Positions 23,595 to 32,705 are shown, numbered from the stretch's first letter. The stretch: DNA of 33,935 nucleotides from Paenibacillus sp. LHD-38 (GCF_031157315.1 NZ_JAVIFU010000060.1:1-33935), one strand, 5' to 3'. Program-made: numbers and translations. Notes: generated from the letters alone by a model not told the origin.

Positions 23595-26500
23595 CTAGTC
23601 CAAATCGAACAAATCTAGCTGCTTCGGAGCTCTATCTGGATGACGTTCAATAAAAGACACACAGATTCGATGTGCCTTAATGGCAGCATTTTTTATTTCA
23701 GAGTTCCCTCCATTACGTTTAAACCAATCAAGTAATGAAATTACTGGAGGATGAATGTTAAAATCAGGTATCGACAATGCCTCTGTAACATTAATACCAC
23801 TGTTCTCAAAGCATGCCCCAATCAGAAATAATACTTGATCCAAATCAAATGACACACTTTTACGAGTCTTCTCTTTCCACTCTCGCGAAAATTCAAGAGG
23901 AGAAGTCATTTCAAAAATCCGATTTGATTCTTTACACCACATTTTATCTTCAAATTCATCCGATGAAACCCCAGTACCTCGTAAGTAGTTCTGCATTTCA
24001 TTTCGCTGTATAGATAAAGTCTTATTAAATATCCTTAGAAATTGCCGCGTTAAAACCTCGGCTTCAACAGGAGGTGGCTCTACATTTGAGTCATTTTCGT
24101 CATTTAATAATTGATTAATGCCGATCAGAGCTTCACGAACGGTAAATTCGCGTCCATCTCCAACGAATACCTTTCCGTAATGCTTAGAGAAATACTCCAA
24201 TGCCTTTCCGCGTTTAACTACTTGCAGATCTGATTCAGTTAACCCAGATTGCAAGTGATTTTCTAGCAAAGATTGAATCTGACGAATATCTTTAAGCATT
24301 TGTCTGCGCAATCTAGCCCAGCTAATGGACTCTGGTTCAAATGTCCGTTTACGGCAAACGTGGATTATATCATATTCTATTTTCTTTGAACCAAACTCGG
24401 CATTTTCACCTTTGGACTCATCACTACGAATTGGATAAGTAGCCTCCAAATAAAATCCAGCATCGAACAAACTTTCCAATACTGCAACCCATGGTTCATC
24501 TTCGCTGTGATGGAATGTGAAAGCTAGTATTCCGCCCGGCTTTAAAATTCGTTCAGCTTCTTTCCAGCATTCGGTTAGTAATCTCTTATAAAAGTCATCT
24601 GCATCCCCGGGATGCCTAGCTCTATTTGAAACTGCTTCCAAAGCTTTTGGGACATATAAAGAGTTATATATATTTGGGTACTGATTATTTAAAGCCTTCT
24701 CAAGCCAAACGTAGAAAAAATCTGAAAGTTCAGAATATTGCACATTGTCACCAAAAGGAGGATCCGTAATAATAAGATCAATACTCCCATCAGCATAACT
24801 TAATGCAGTTGATGATCCATTTGTAATTACTGCACTATTTATTACAGGATCACGAGTTTTTATTTTTATACTTTTAGACTTTATTGTTTCAGCCAATTCA
24901 GAATCAAGCTTATTTAGATGATCTTTGGATATTAGTTCATAAGGATCTAACTTCCACTCCATTCCTTCTAACAAGGCGCTTATTGATGAATTCCAATTCC
25001 CTCTTCCTAGATCAGAAAAAACACTATTCTCAACAAAGTTACTCTTTGGATAATAATTATTATTACTAAAATGTGGTTCAGGAGTATCTCGTTGCGCATT
25101 CCAAATACAAAAAGTATTTTGATTACGAGTATATTGTTGAAATGATCCTAACAGTAACTCTCGAACCTCATTAGAATATTTATTAGTATTGATTATCGAT
25201 TTTAATAACTGGCTAAGTATTAGCAATTGTCTATAATTAAACATCTTCCACCAATGAGAATAACCGTGACTATCAAAATCCTGACGTTGATGTGTTTCAT
25301 GACCGAATGGAATTTTGCTTTCTGGCCAGTAATTAATAAGATCGTTGTCTTTTCTTTTTCTCCATTCTACTAATGCGTAATTTAAAGGCTTTGTATCTCC
25401 TTTATCGAAAAATCTACCATTATATATCTCTTTATTGTGATCACATGTAGGGCAATATCCATGAATTGCATAGTGGGCTATAGGTGCATCTTTTTCAGAT
25501 TGTGTTAAAGACTTGGTAAATTGCTGTTGCATACCGCATGCTGCACACACAAATTTACCTTTTCCTTTATTTGAACCAGATTCTGAACCTGTTTCGATTG
25601 TAATTCCTGTATCAGGACAAACGATCTGTTTTGGGAGAGTTCCCCTTACTTCAATAAGTCTAAGTAGTTTAGCTCTATCATTATTCCAGAAAATAGTTGA
25701 TTCAATTGAATCTTCCGAGCAACCTCCATATTCCTGTCCTTGAAAGTTTTTGTTAGCCAACCCAGCTGTCCATAATTTGTGGACTAGTAATGTGAGTGAT
25801 ACTTTTTTACTAATTTGTTTTCTTCTGTCTAACAGTTTAGAACTTTGTTTGTTTTTACAAGAAGGACATTCAAAAGTATTTTCAATATTTATAGATGAGA
25901 ATTTCTTTTCTGTTTTAGCTACTACCAATGGGGCCGAAGGAGCCATTCTCGCTGTTTTCTCTTCTATGTCAAATACTTCACCGCATTTTTCACAACAGAA
26001 ATCCGCCCACACTTTTACAGTAAGTTCTTTTACCGATATGACAGGGGTAGTCATTATTGGAGTTCGGTGACCACAACCTGATGACTGGCAAGGCCCATGT
26101 TTTGCCCAAAAAGTGTAAATAATTTCGGGGCCCCAATAACGGTAATATGATCTTTCCTCATTACTAAGCAGAAATGGATTGAATTGTTCGCCCATCAATT
26201 CGAAGTAGTAACCTCGATCTTGATACCATTTTTTCCATCCATCAAAAGTATTAATAGATTCTTGAAAGTTTTTCAGATCCTTTTCGGTTGGCTCAATAAT
26301 TACAAGATTATCATAATACGGTTTGATTGGGACATCTATTGATTCAAATTTTAGCCATTTACCCTGATGTCCACGAGGACAATCGACTGCGTTATAAGGC
26401 ATGATTTGTGGCTTTACTTCCAATTCAATATATTCAGATAATCGCTTAACTTCATCAATATCAACATTAGCAAGTTCATTCTTAACAACAAGCCAAGCAA

Positions 26501-26942
26501 CCGGATTTAAATCGTTACCATACATCTGCATACCAAGTCGAGAACCCTCTACTAAAGTAGTTCCTCCACCCATGAAAATGTCTGCTACTTTCAGATGTTT
26601 AAGCGCTCCATTTTTTTGATGATTAGCATAGTAGACATCCCATACACTTTTTGCAGCATTAATAGGATCATCTGGTGCTTTCATTGTTGCAGCAAGGAGC
26701 ATGCTACGAAATACACTAGAACGTCTTCTAGCCCACCATTTTGACATTTGATAAATAGGTTTACCTGCATTTCCTTCTATTACAGCAACCTGGTTTACAG
26801 GTAGTATGGGAAAATCAACTTCTAATACGGTTTTTGGTCGATTTGGGTCAGAGAAATCGACTGTCTCTATTTCTACTTCATTGCCAGCGCCGACTAGTTT
26901 AATAATTTTTTCTGCAAATTGCTGCTTTTTGGTTTTTGCCAT
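23595..26942 (-). CDS. DUF1156/COG1743 adenine-specific DNA methylase with zinc ribbons (PglX-like)
   Basis: The product (1115 residues) begins with a DUF1156 region (WWARRRSSVFRSMLLAATM, 69-87), then a SAM-binding motif ADIFMGGGTTLVEG (120-133) and YGNDLNP. The catalytic DPPF motif (DPPFGDNVQYSELSDFFYVW) lies near residue 723, and a large insert separates the two. The insert has several Cys pairs (CEKCGEVF, CPSCKN, CAACGMQ, CPTCDHN), the zinc ribbons named in the COG1743 description. DPPF points to N6-adenine methylation. In type 3 BREX a methylase of this family marks host DNA. It starts 20 bases after the PglZ stop with GGGG upstream. No inactivating change is evident. Confidence 0.9.
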   Translation of the reverse strand: MAKTKKQQFAEKIIKLVGAGNEVEIETVDFSDPNRPKTVLEVDFPILPVNQVAVIEGNAGKPIYQMSKWWARRRSSVFRSMLLAATMKAPDDPINAAKSVWDVYYANHQKNGALKHLKVADIFMGGGTTLVEGSRLGMQMYGNDLNPVAWLVVKNELANVDIDEVKRLSEYIELEVKPQIMPYNAVDCPRGHQGKWLKFESIDVPIKPYYDNLVIIEPTEKDLKNFQESINTFDGWKKWYQDRGYYFELMGEQFNPFLLSNEERSYYRYWGPEIIYTFWAKHGPCQSSGCGHRTPIMTTPVISVKELTVKVWADFCCEKCGEVFDIEEKTARMAPSAPLVVAKTEKKFSSINIENTFECPSCKNKQSSKLLDRRKQISKKVSLTLLVHKLWTAGLANKNFQGQEYGGCSEDSIESTIFWNNDRAKLLRLIEVRGTLPKQIVCPDTGITIETGSESGSNKGKGKFVCAACGMQQQFTKSLTQSEKDAPIAHYAIHGYCPTCDHNKEIYNGRFFDKGDTKPLNYALVEWRKRKDNDLINYWPESKIPFGHETHQRQDFDSHGYSHWWKMFNYRQLLILSQLLKSIINTNKYSNEVRELLLGSFQQYTRNQNTFCIWNAQRDTPEPHFSNNNYYPKSNFVENSVFSDLGRGNWNSSISALLEGMEWKLDPYELISKDHLNKLDSELAETIKSKSIKIKTRDPVINSAVITNGSSTALSYADGSIDLIITDPPFGDNVQYSELSDFFYVWLEKALNNQYPNIYNSLYVPKALEAVSNRARHPGDADDFYKRLLTECWKEAERILKPGGILAFTFHHSEDEPWVAVLESLFDAGFYLEATYPIRSDESKGENAEFGSKKIEYDIIHVCRKRTFEPESISWARLRRQMLKDIRQIQSLLENHLQSGLTESDLQVVKRGKALEYFSKHYGKVFVGDGREFTVREALIGINQLLNDENDSNVEPPPVEAEVLTRQFLRIFNKTLSIQRNEMQNYLRGTGVSSDEFEDKMWCKESNRIFEMTSPLEFSREWKEKTRKSVSFDLDQVLFLIGACFENSGINVTEALSIPDFNIHPPVISLLDWFKRNGGNSEIKNAAIKAHRICVSFIERHPDRAPKQLDLFDLD

Positions 26943-26961
26943 CTTATTACCCCTTTAGATT

Positions 26962-27945
26962 TTATAGAGACAATTCAATAAACGGAACAAATGTCTCCAT
27001 GAAAGATAGACCACCATGAGCGAGTGTCGGGTAGCCTCCTGAACTCTTCCATTTTCTTCTTCCTAATACATACCGAAAACTACCATGATCTGAGTCTAGA
27101 TGAACATCGATAGGTGGAATCCATTGACTACCTACACCATCGGATTTAGAAAATCTCTGACTTTTGTAAATCGCTCTTAAGTATTCCGTTTGCTCTTCAT
27201 TTACATTAGCATATTCGCCTGTTGCTGCATAACCATGGTCACTGGTAATAACTACTCGTCTTCCGGTAGCTAATTTATTTACTAACTTCCAAAAATCATC
27301 AGAAGTGAAATGTTGTTCACCCTTTGTGAATAGATCACGTAGTCCTTTTCCAGGTTCACTATATAAATGAATTAAATCATCAAAGCATGAATGCCACATA
27401 ATCCAATTCGGTTCTGATCGAATTAAACCCACACAGTCAATCCATGGCAAGTCGACACTCTGCGTTGTAGCATTTGGTAGAACATGTTCTGAACTAGTTC
27501 TGTTGTTCTCTAGTAATGACCGTTGTGTAAAACCAATGCTTTTTGCAAATGTGGTTGTTTCACTAGGTAATTCTGAACCGCTCACTCTAGCACCATTTAT
27601 ATAAAAACCTCGTTCTCTTGCTTCTTGCAGTAAGTACGGCATCTCTCTTAGCGATAATCCATCAATAATAAATATAGCTTTTCCATTTTGCTGACTGCCC
27701 CAAAACTCCTTTAATAATTCACTGGTTTTAGGAACAGCTTGAGTAAAGCTGTTCCACAGATCCCAGCTAGCACCTGAAACCAATGTCTCAAGTTCACTAA
27801 CAAATTTCTCTCTTCTTAAGACTTCTTGTGTTGGTGCATCCGTATATGGTTCTGAAAATACATGTACCAATTCCGAAATTATATTTCTCCACGCTATATC
27901 AGAAGGATTTAACAAAACAGAATTCACTAATATTGGAGAAACCAT
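26962..27945 (-). CDS. pglZ: Short PglZ-family protein (alkaline-phosphatase superfamily)
   Basis: The product (327 residues) carries the PglZ core: IFIIDGLSLREMP with metal-ligand Asp95, a Thr-rich nucleophile region LPSETTTF (127-133), VVITSDHGYAATG with Asp236-His237, and LAHGGLSFMETFVPFI with His310 at the end. PglZ is the hallmark protein of BREX and Pgl phage resistance. BREX PglZ proteins are usually about 650-900 residues, so this is a minimal version: the phosphatase-like core with a short N-terminal part. Its ATG directly follows the stop of the ATPase gene, and its ribosome binding site AAGGAGG lies inside that gene, so the two are tightly coupled. The metal site looks intact, so activity is plausible. 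Confidence 0.88.
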   Translation of the reverse strand: MVSPILVNSVLLNPSDIAWRNIISELVHVFSEPYTDAPTQEVLRREKFVSELETLVSGASWDLWNSFTQAVPKTSELLKEFWGSQQNGKAIFIIDGLSLREMPYLLQEARERGFYINGARVSGSELPSETTTFAKSIGFTQRSLLENNRTSSEHVLPNATTQSVDLPWIDCVGLIRSEPNWIMWHSCFDDLIHLYSEPGKGLRDLFTKGEQHFTSDDFWKLVNKLATGRRVVITSDHGYAATGEYANVNEEQTEYLRAIYKSQRFSKSDGVGSQWIPPIDVHLDSDHGSFRYVLGRRKWKSSGGYPTLAHGGLSFMETFVPFIELSL

Positions 27946-30687
27946 TTAGATTTCCTCCTTGTTAAGACTAAGTCCGTAAGTTACTCCATCAGGTAAACTT
28001 CTTAGTAATTTCTGTAGCTGAGCTCCTGTTAGTTGATCTACTTTAATAGTAACTTCTTTTACGGTAGTAATCTGATTAATTCCCCAACCCTCAATCTTAC
28101 CGATAAGATTCAAAGAGGAAGTTGCTGCAGTTTCAAGATGCTTAATATTGCTTTCAACTTCTGGTTTGAAGATATTGGTTGTTGGTGTCCAACTAGCTCC
28201 GGTCCCTCCATCGGTATTACCACCTACTAGCCCATTTCCTTCCTCGGTAATTATAGTACCTCCAGTTCCTCCTATAGAGGTGGGAGTATACCCTTGCTGA
28301 GAACCAGCATTGTGTCCATGTGTGGATCCACCAGCAGGATTGATATGGGATGATGATGGAATCGATGAAGGGAGTTTAATAAACGTTTGGGATAAGTGAC
28401 TCCCCGTCCCTAACTTCCCCTTCATTCGATTCCAAGCTTCATTCTCACTTTCTTCTACTCTACGAACAAGTACTTCCATACCACGAAGATCTATCGCAAT
28501 TTTTCCCTTCGCGCACAGGCGTATTATCTTTTCTTTTACTTCTGTTTCTCCGAGCCAAGCTATACATTCCTTACCACCAACTCTTGGTTCCTGTAATTCC
28601 GATAGCAGTTTAGATATAGGATCATTATTTTGACCCATAATTTCGACAAGCTCATTAAAGTCTTCCTGAATAAAAATATCACGGCTAATCATTATATCGA
28701 TTGACTCTGAAATATTTTTGCCTTTTGCTTGATGTGCTTCTATGACGAACTCACATTTTTTAGGATCACTATAGTTCCAAATATTGAGAACGGCGAATTT
28801 ATCAAATAAAGTATCAATTAGATCATGTAGTAACTTTTGATATTTCTGTTGTAATCCTTTATATTCAGGTTCGTTTTGCTTCCATTCGTTTGCTTTTAGA
28901 ATCGCTCTTGAAAAAAAGATAAGTTCGTTTGTCGATGACCTTGAGAAAATATTTTCAACACCTTGCCTTGGAAGTAAGTACCTTACAGTATTTCTTTTTG
29001 TAGTAACATGCTTACAAAGCCATACTCCTAAGTCTTTCTCGTCACAATTTTCGGGTATTACAACAATTGGAATCCTATTATCCCAATTAGAGGGATGTTC
29101 GCTTTCCTCTAGTCTATCCCATGGTGTAATTTGCCAATCACTTCTAAGTACAATTACTCGATATTTTCTTGACACATCTTCGGAGCCACCCAACACGTAA
29201 CGGATTTCTTTAGCTAATTGCTCCATATCAGATCCATCTGAGAAAATACGATTGTTTCTAGCAAAAGATAATAACTTTGATTGTGGATTTTCTTCTTGAC
29301 GGAAAACAAACTTATTCCCAAGCTCATGAATATTAAAACTATTTTCAACAATAGTGTTCATTTCTACCAAGAAACTATTATCATCTATTCGCTTATCCTG
29401 AGTAATATCGACTTGTAAAATTGAGCGCTCACCACCAGCAAGTTTATCTAAGGTTAATGAACGTAGCCATAAAGAACTAATGATATTGGAAGCATGAGGA
29501 GCTTGTTCCATGTTTACAGCATCCCATACGGCTTTAAGATTACGTAATGCTTTTTCACGTAACGTAGAATGATATTCATTAGATACGGAATCTAATAACG
29601 CAGTAATACCACCGCGTTCTTCTTGTATTGAGAAACTAGCTGAAGTAATAATACGTGTGCTTTGATTTTGTTGCTTATAAAGGTTCGCAAGAATCTTAAT
29701 TAAATCTCTTGTTTCTTGTGCATCTGTTGCAATCAATACCTGGTCTTCTAGGAGTTGTAAAAAGTTTGGGGCGAATGGCCATGATTCAACAAAATCCTCC
29801 TGTGTAGCCTCACGATCTGACTCTGTTATTTCAAGCAACCGATTATATTCGTTAAGATGAACACTTATATTCTCTAAAATCTCAGACGAAGATACATTTT
29901 CTCTATTCTCAAATAACCGGTGAAGCAATAGTCTTTTTCGATCACGTTTTGCATATTCACCCTTAAAATCGACCAATACAGGGTTAACACGATGAATTTG
30001 CTGAAAAGCATCAGAATTACCATTACGTACAGAGAATACCAAAACAAGCAGTTCAGGATATTCTTTTGCAATTTCAGTTAGGTTCTGAATAAAGTTAAAC
30101 GCCCAATATTTCCACGGAAACTGTTTAGTATTTGTTAAAGCATCATACCAGGTCTGAAATTCATCCAAAATAATTGAAGTGGGTTGTAACTTTAAAAGTT
30201 CAAGTAATAAATCGTACCCCAATACATCTGTCTTTTTATCGCCTAATCCTTCCCACTTCCCGCGGATATATGAACCGTGCGGATGGCGTTCCAAGATAAG
30301 ATCCCACAAAAATTTAAAATTTTGTCTCTGTAAGCTTTCAGCGATTATAAACGTTTTTGAGCGTAATTTAATATCAGAAATCTCTGCTCTATTAAGCTGA
30401 TTTGACCACTTATCTAACCACTTCCTTGTTGCTTCGGGATCATCTAATGTATGATATAGTGCAGTAAGTAAGTGTGATTTACCTTGTCCTCGTTCACCAA
30501 TCATGACAACAGGTCTAGATTGATTTGGACCGACTGCCTCAATTGCCTTAAGCAGATCGTTGGATGGATATGTAATCTCCAAGAAATTAGCTGCATTTTT
30601 ATTTCCACTAACCTCTTGGTTGAAATCAATTGCAGTTCCTTTTAATACACGGTTTCTAAATTCTTCACGGAGCTGTAATCCTAACAC
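27946..30687 (-). CDS. BrxC/DUF499-like P-loop ATPase
   Basis: The product (913 residues) is the first gene of the operon. An N-terminal ATPase has Walker A GERGQGKS (64-71, followed by HLLTALYHTLDD) and Walker B SIILDEFQTW (171-180). A long helical middle follows. Residues 774-838 are a Gly/Ser/Thr-rich linker that is surely unstructured, leading to a small C-terminal domain (KEVTIKVDQLTGAQLQKLL). Large ATPases of this kind (BrxC, PglY, DUF499) pair with PglZ and a DNA methylase in BREX-like systems. This one is shorter than a typical BrxC of about 1200 residues. The start is GTG at 30685-30687 with GGGGG eight bases upstream. ATPase domain is certain; the family label is by resemblance and context. 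Confidence 0.82.
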   Translation of the reverse strand: MLGLQLREEFRNRVLKGTAIDFNQEVSGNKNAANFLEITYPSNDLLKAIEAVGPNQSRPVVMIGERGQGKSHLLTALYHTLDDPEATRKWLDKWSNQLNRAEISDIKLRSKTFIIAESLQRQNFKFLWDLILERHPHGSYIRGKWEGLGDKKTDVLGYDLLLELLKLQPTSIILDEFQTWYDALTNTKQFPWKYWAFNFIQNLTEIAKEYPELLVLVFSVRNGNSDAFQQIHRVNPVLVDFKGEYAKRDRKRLLLHRLFENRENVSSSEILENISVHLNEYNRLLEITESDREATQEDFVESWPFAPNFLQLLEDQVLIATDAQETRDLIKILANLYKQQNQSTRIITSASFSIQEERGGITALLDSVSNEYHSTLREKALRNLKAVWDAVNMEQAPHASNIISSLWLRSLTLDKLAGGERSILQVDITQDKRIDDNSFLVEMNTIVENSFNIHELGNKFVFRQEENPQSKLLSFARNNRIFSDGSDMEQLAKEIRYVLGGSEDVSRKYRVIVLRSDWQITPWDRLEESEHPSNWDNRIPIVVIPENCDEKDLGVWLCKHVTTKRNTVRYLLPRQGVENIFSRSSTNELIFFSRAILKANEWKQNEPEYKGLQQKYQKLLHDLIDTLFDKFAVLNIWNYSDPKKCEFVIEAHQAKGKNISESIDIMISRDIFIQEDFNELVEIMGQNNDPISKLLSELQEPRVGGKECIAWLGETEVKEKIIRLCAKGKIAIDLRGMEVLVRRVEESENEAWNRMKGKLGTGSHLSQTFIKLPSSIPSSSHINPAGGSTHGHNAGSQQGYTPTSIGGTGGTIITEEGNGLVGGNTDGGTGASWTPTTNIFKPEVESNIKHLETAATSSLNLIGKIEGWGINQITTVKEVTIKVDQLTGAQLQKLLRSLPDGVTYGLSLNKEEI
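28174..28368 (-). other. Low-complexity Gly/Ser/Thr linker in the ATPase
   Basis: This stretch encodes about 65 residues dominated by Gly, Ser, Thr and Asn (SIGGTGGTIITEEG, VGGNTDGGTGASW). It separates the ATPase and helical body from the last 75 residues. It is probably a flexible tether for the C-terminal domain. Confidence 0.8.
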
Positions 30688-30715
30688 AATATCTACCCCC
30701 AGGATTAATAATTAA

Positions 30716-30777
30716 CATTTTAAATACAATTACGGAGACATAATGATAATTTTGTACCATTTTTAAATACAACTTAC
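30716..30777. promoter_or_regulatory. Direct repeat upstream of the PglZ-type operon
   Basis: Two near-identical words, CATTTTAAATACAATTAC (30716-30733) and CATTTTTAAATACAACTTAC (30758-30777), lie 42 bases apart between the recombinase gene and the operon start. They could be regulator or recombinase binding sites. No clear -35/-10 pair was found, although the region is AT-rich. Confidence 0.3.
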
Positions 30778-31350
30778 TTACAAAGAGAAGTTTTGCATAG
30801 CTTGGTCAATCATGTCGTCTGTAATTCCAATATAACGCATGGTCACAGATTGGGATGAATGGCCAAATATTTGTTGAAGCAGAGCCAGGTCCTTATACTT
30901 TTGATAAAAATGAAACCCAAACGTCTTTCTCATGCTATGTGTCCCAATCGAGTCCTGAATGCCAGCATTCCGTGAAGCAGCATTAATAATATTCCAGGCT
31001 TGCACGCGGCTAATCGGCTTATCCCCATTCCGTGAAGGAAACAAATAATCCGAGTCGGCCATCGAATGGCAATACTTTTCGATTCCATTTTTGAGTGCAT
31101 CAGTCATCAAAATTCGCCGGGTGTTGCCAGTCTTTTTCTCCCTTACCTTAAGATGTATGGCCGACTTCACATCCCACACACGCAGAGGCAAAATATCACT
31201 GATCCTTAGTCCCGAATTGATCCCCATAAAAAACAAAAAATAGTCCCGGTAAGACCGATGTATGAGTAGTTCTTTTATCTGACGGATCTTCTCCAGATCA
31301 CGGATTGGTTGAACGGTATTTGCACCTTGAGATGGTCTCAGGGGTAACAC
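30778..31350 (-). CDS. Tyrosine recombinase / integrase, catalytic domain only
   Basis: The product (about 190 residues) is a minimal tyrosine recombinase. In the longest reading (start at 31359) the full catalytic set is Arg52 in GLRISDILPL, a lysine in the beta hairpin (KVREKKTG), His141 and Arg144 in THSMRKTFGF, His167 in IFGHSSQS and the nucleophile Tyr176 in MRYIGI. The N-terminal arm and core-binding domains of larger integrases are absent; such short forms are common in Bacillota. The start is uncertain: GTG at 31350 gives MLPLRPSQ, and a GTG three codons earlier is also possible. It lies immediately upstream of the defence operon, same strand, and may have moved it. Confidence 0.9.
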   Translation of the reverse strand: MLPLRPSQGANTVQPIRDLEKIRQIKELLIHRSYRDYFLFFMGINSGLRISDILPLRVWDVKSAIHLKVREKKTGNTRRILMTDALKNGIEKYCHSMADSDYLFPSRNGDKPISRVQAWNIINAASRNAGIQDSIGTHSMRKTFGFHFYQKYKDLALLQQIFGHSSQSVTMRYIGITDDMIDQAMQNFSL

Positions 31351-31581
31351 TCCTCCCACCCGAAATATTTAACTAAATTATACAATAGAATCAAAATGTT
31401 AAGTACAAGTTTTTGATGGAATCGAAAATAAACAAAAACGCACTGCTAGAAGCCGTTTTTCCGCTATCCGCATGCGTTTATACCAAATTAACATAATGTT
31501 GTTCGAGAAGGAGGAGTGCAGCTAGTACACCATAAGTTGTGGGAGGCGAGTTCATTCCATACGTGCTTTACAGCAGGATGA

Positions 31582-32475
31582 TTATTCTGATTCCCTAAAT
31601 CTTTTAACTATGTTCTCCTTTTCCTTTAATTGACCATATCCAAGCGAATTATAATACTTGATATGTTTTTCAGTTGCTTCAAGAGCTAATTTAAAAGCAT
31701 TATCTCCAAAATCATTTTTGATATTTTTCAGAAAATATTCTGTTCCATAATTACTCATTGTCCGCCGATATTCCTTACCTTCCATCATAGCTAAAAAATC
31801 ACCAATAAGATCTTGTGCAGAACCCTCATTCATTCCAGTGATTTTTGATACTTCTGTCTTCCCTTCATTTCGTGTTAATTCTCCTGAATAAACTCTCTTA
31901 GCATATGTGTATGCGAATTCTACCATCTCGTTAGTGATTTTCGTCCTCTTACTTAAAATGAATAGATGCTTGTTTTCCATTAATACATTCATTATCTCAC
32001 CCCATATTTCAACAACGTCATTATTCACAACAAAGACCTTACCATGGGAATTGCTAGCATCGGTTTTCATTTGAGCGAAATTCCCTCTGAAATCACTTGA
32101 ATATGTATCAGGATAAGCAATTTTGTTGCTACACCTTTCAGCTAATGCTTCAACTGTAACGGTTCCCATTTCTTCCTCGAGTTCAAAATAGGCTTTTATT
32201 ATCCTATGATTATTTTGTTGAGGTTTACGAGCCCAAGTTGGAATTTTCCGATTAGCTTTCGCAAAATTACTGTCCTCATCGTTCAGATAATTATTTCTAA
32301 AGGTTGGTTGTACACTAAAAGCTTTGGAAGCCTTCGAGAAACTATCTGAAACGTATTGAATTATCAAACGTGTAAATAGATCATCTGAATTGTCCTTATT
32401 CAGTTTTAACGCCAGTTCAAATGTTTCAGCTAACTCGGGGTCTAAGTTGAAGCTAATTGTTTTATCTATAGCCAT
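31582..32475 (-). CDS. Protein with RHH-like start and ScoMcrA-head-like C-terminus
   Basis: The first 50 residues (KTISFNLDPELAETFELALK) look like a ribbon-helix-helix or related DNA-binding segment. The middle (IPTWARKPQQNNHRIIKAYF) is unassigned. The last 115 residues (EFAYTYAKRVYSGELTRNEG, TGMNEGSAQDLIGDFLAMME, FLKNIKNDFG, ALEATEKHIKYYNSLG) resemble, from memory, the N-terminal head domain of ScoMcrA-like HNH endonucleases that act on modified DNA. No HNH motif follows here. It might regulate or partner a nuclease, or be a truncated derivative. The ATG has AAGGAGG seven bases upstream, and an AT-rich palindrome lies in its promoter region. The domain link is tentative. Confidence 0.65.
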   Translation of the reverse strand: MAIDKTISFNLDPELAETFELALKLNKDNSDDLFTRLIIQYVSDSFSKASKAFSVQPTFRNNYLNDEDSNFAKANRKIPTWARKPQQNNHRIIKAYFELEEEMGTVTVEALAERCSNKIAYPDTYSSDFRGNFAQMKTDASNSHGKVFVVNNDVVEIWGEIMNVLMENKHLFILSKRTKITNEMVEFAYTYAKRVYSGELTRNEGKTEVSKITGMNEGSAQDLIGDFLAMMEGKEYRRTMSNYGTEYFLKNIKNDFGDNAFKLALEATEKHIKYYNSLGYGQLKEKENIVKRFRESE

Positions 32476-32499
32476 ACGGAAACCTCCTTCATTTATATT

Positions 32500-32554
32500 A
32501 TTATAGTAATCCGAGTATATGTAGTATGTAAATACATATTTTCATATTTACATA
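32500..32554 (-). promoter_or_regulatory. Promoter region with AT-rich operator-like palindrome
   Basis: A TATAAT -10 (minus strand, 32500-32505) lies 25 bases before the start codon of the downstream gene. A 10-bp inverted repeat, TATGTAAATA/TATTTACATA (32525-32534 and 32545-32554), overlaps where the -35 would stand. The -35 is poor. The layout suits a repressor, possibly the gene's own product through its RHH-like start. Confidence 0.45.
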
Positions 32555-32632
32555 TATACTTTATTGTGAAACAACAAGAAAAGCCGTCACAGCTTTATGG
32601 CCTAACGTTCGCCAAACAATTTATTACATGAA

Positions 32633-32667
32633 AAAACCGGACCCTATTGTTAAGGAAATCCGGTTTT
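32633..32667 (-). terminator. Rho-independent terminator
   Basis: AAAACCGGA (32633-32641) pairs with TCCGGTTTT (32659-32667), with six T on the minus strand after the stem. It lies 39 bases past the last codon of the decayed gene above it, and matches that gene's direction. Confidence 0.8.
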
Positions 32668-32705
32668 ATAATAGCAGCTCAGAACGAAATTCAACTAATT
32701 AACTT

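Noticed and set aside
20278..26942. DISARM system (helicase plus methylase)
   Set aside because: No DrmA, DrmB (DUF1998) or DrmC (phospholipase D) gene is present, while PglZ and a BrxC/DUF499-like ATPase are, which favours a BREX-like reading.
23595..30687. Type I restriction-modification system
   Set aside because: There is no HsdS-type specificity gene and no HsdR; the methylase is of the DUF1156 zinc-ribbon class.
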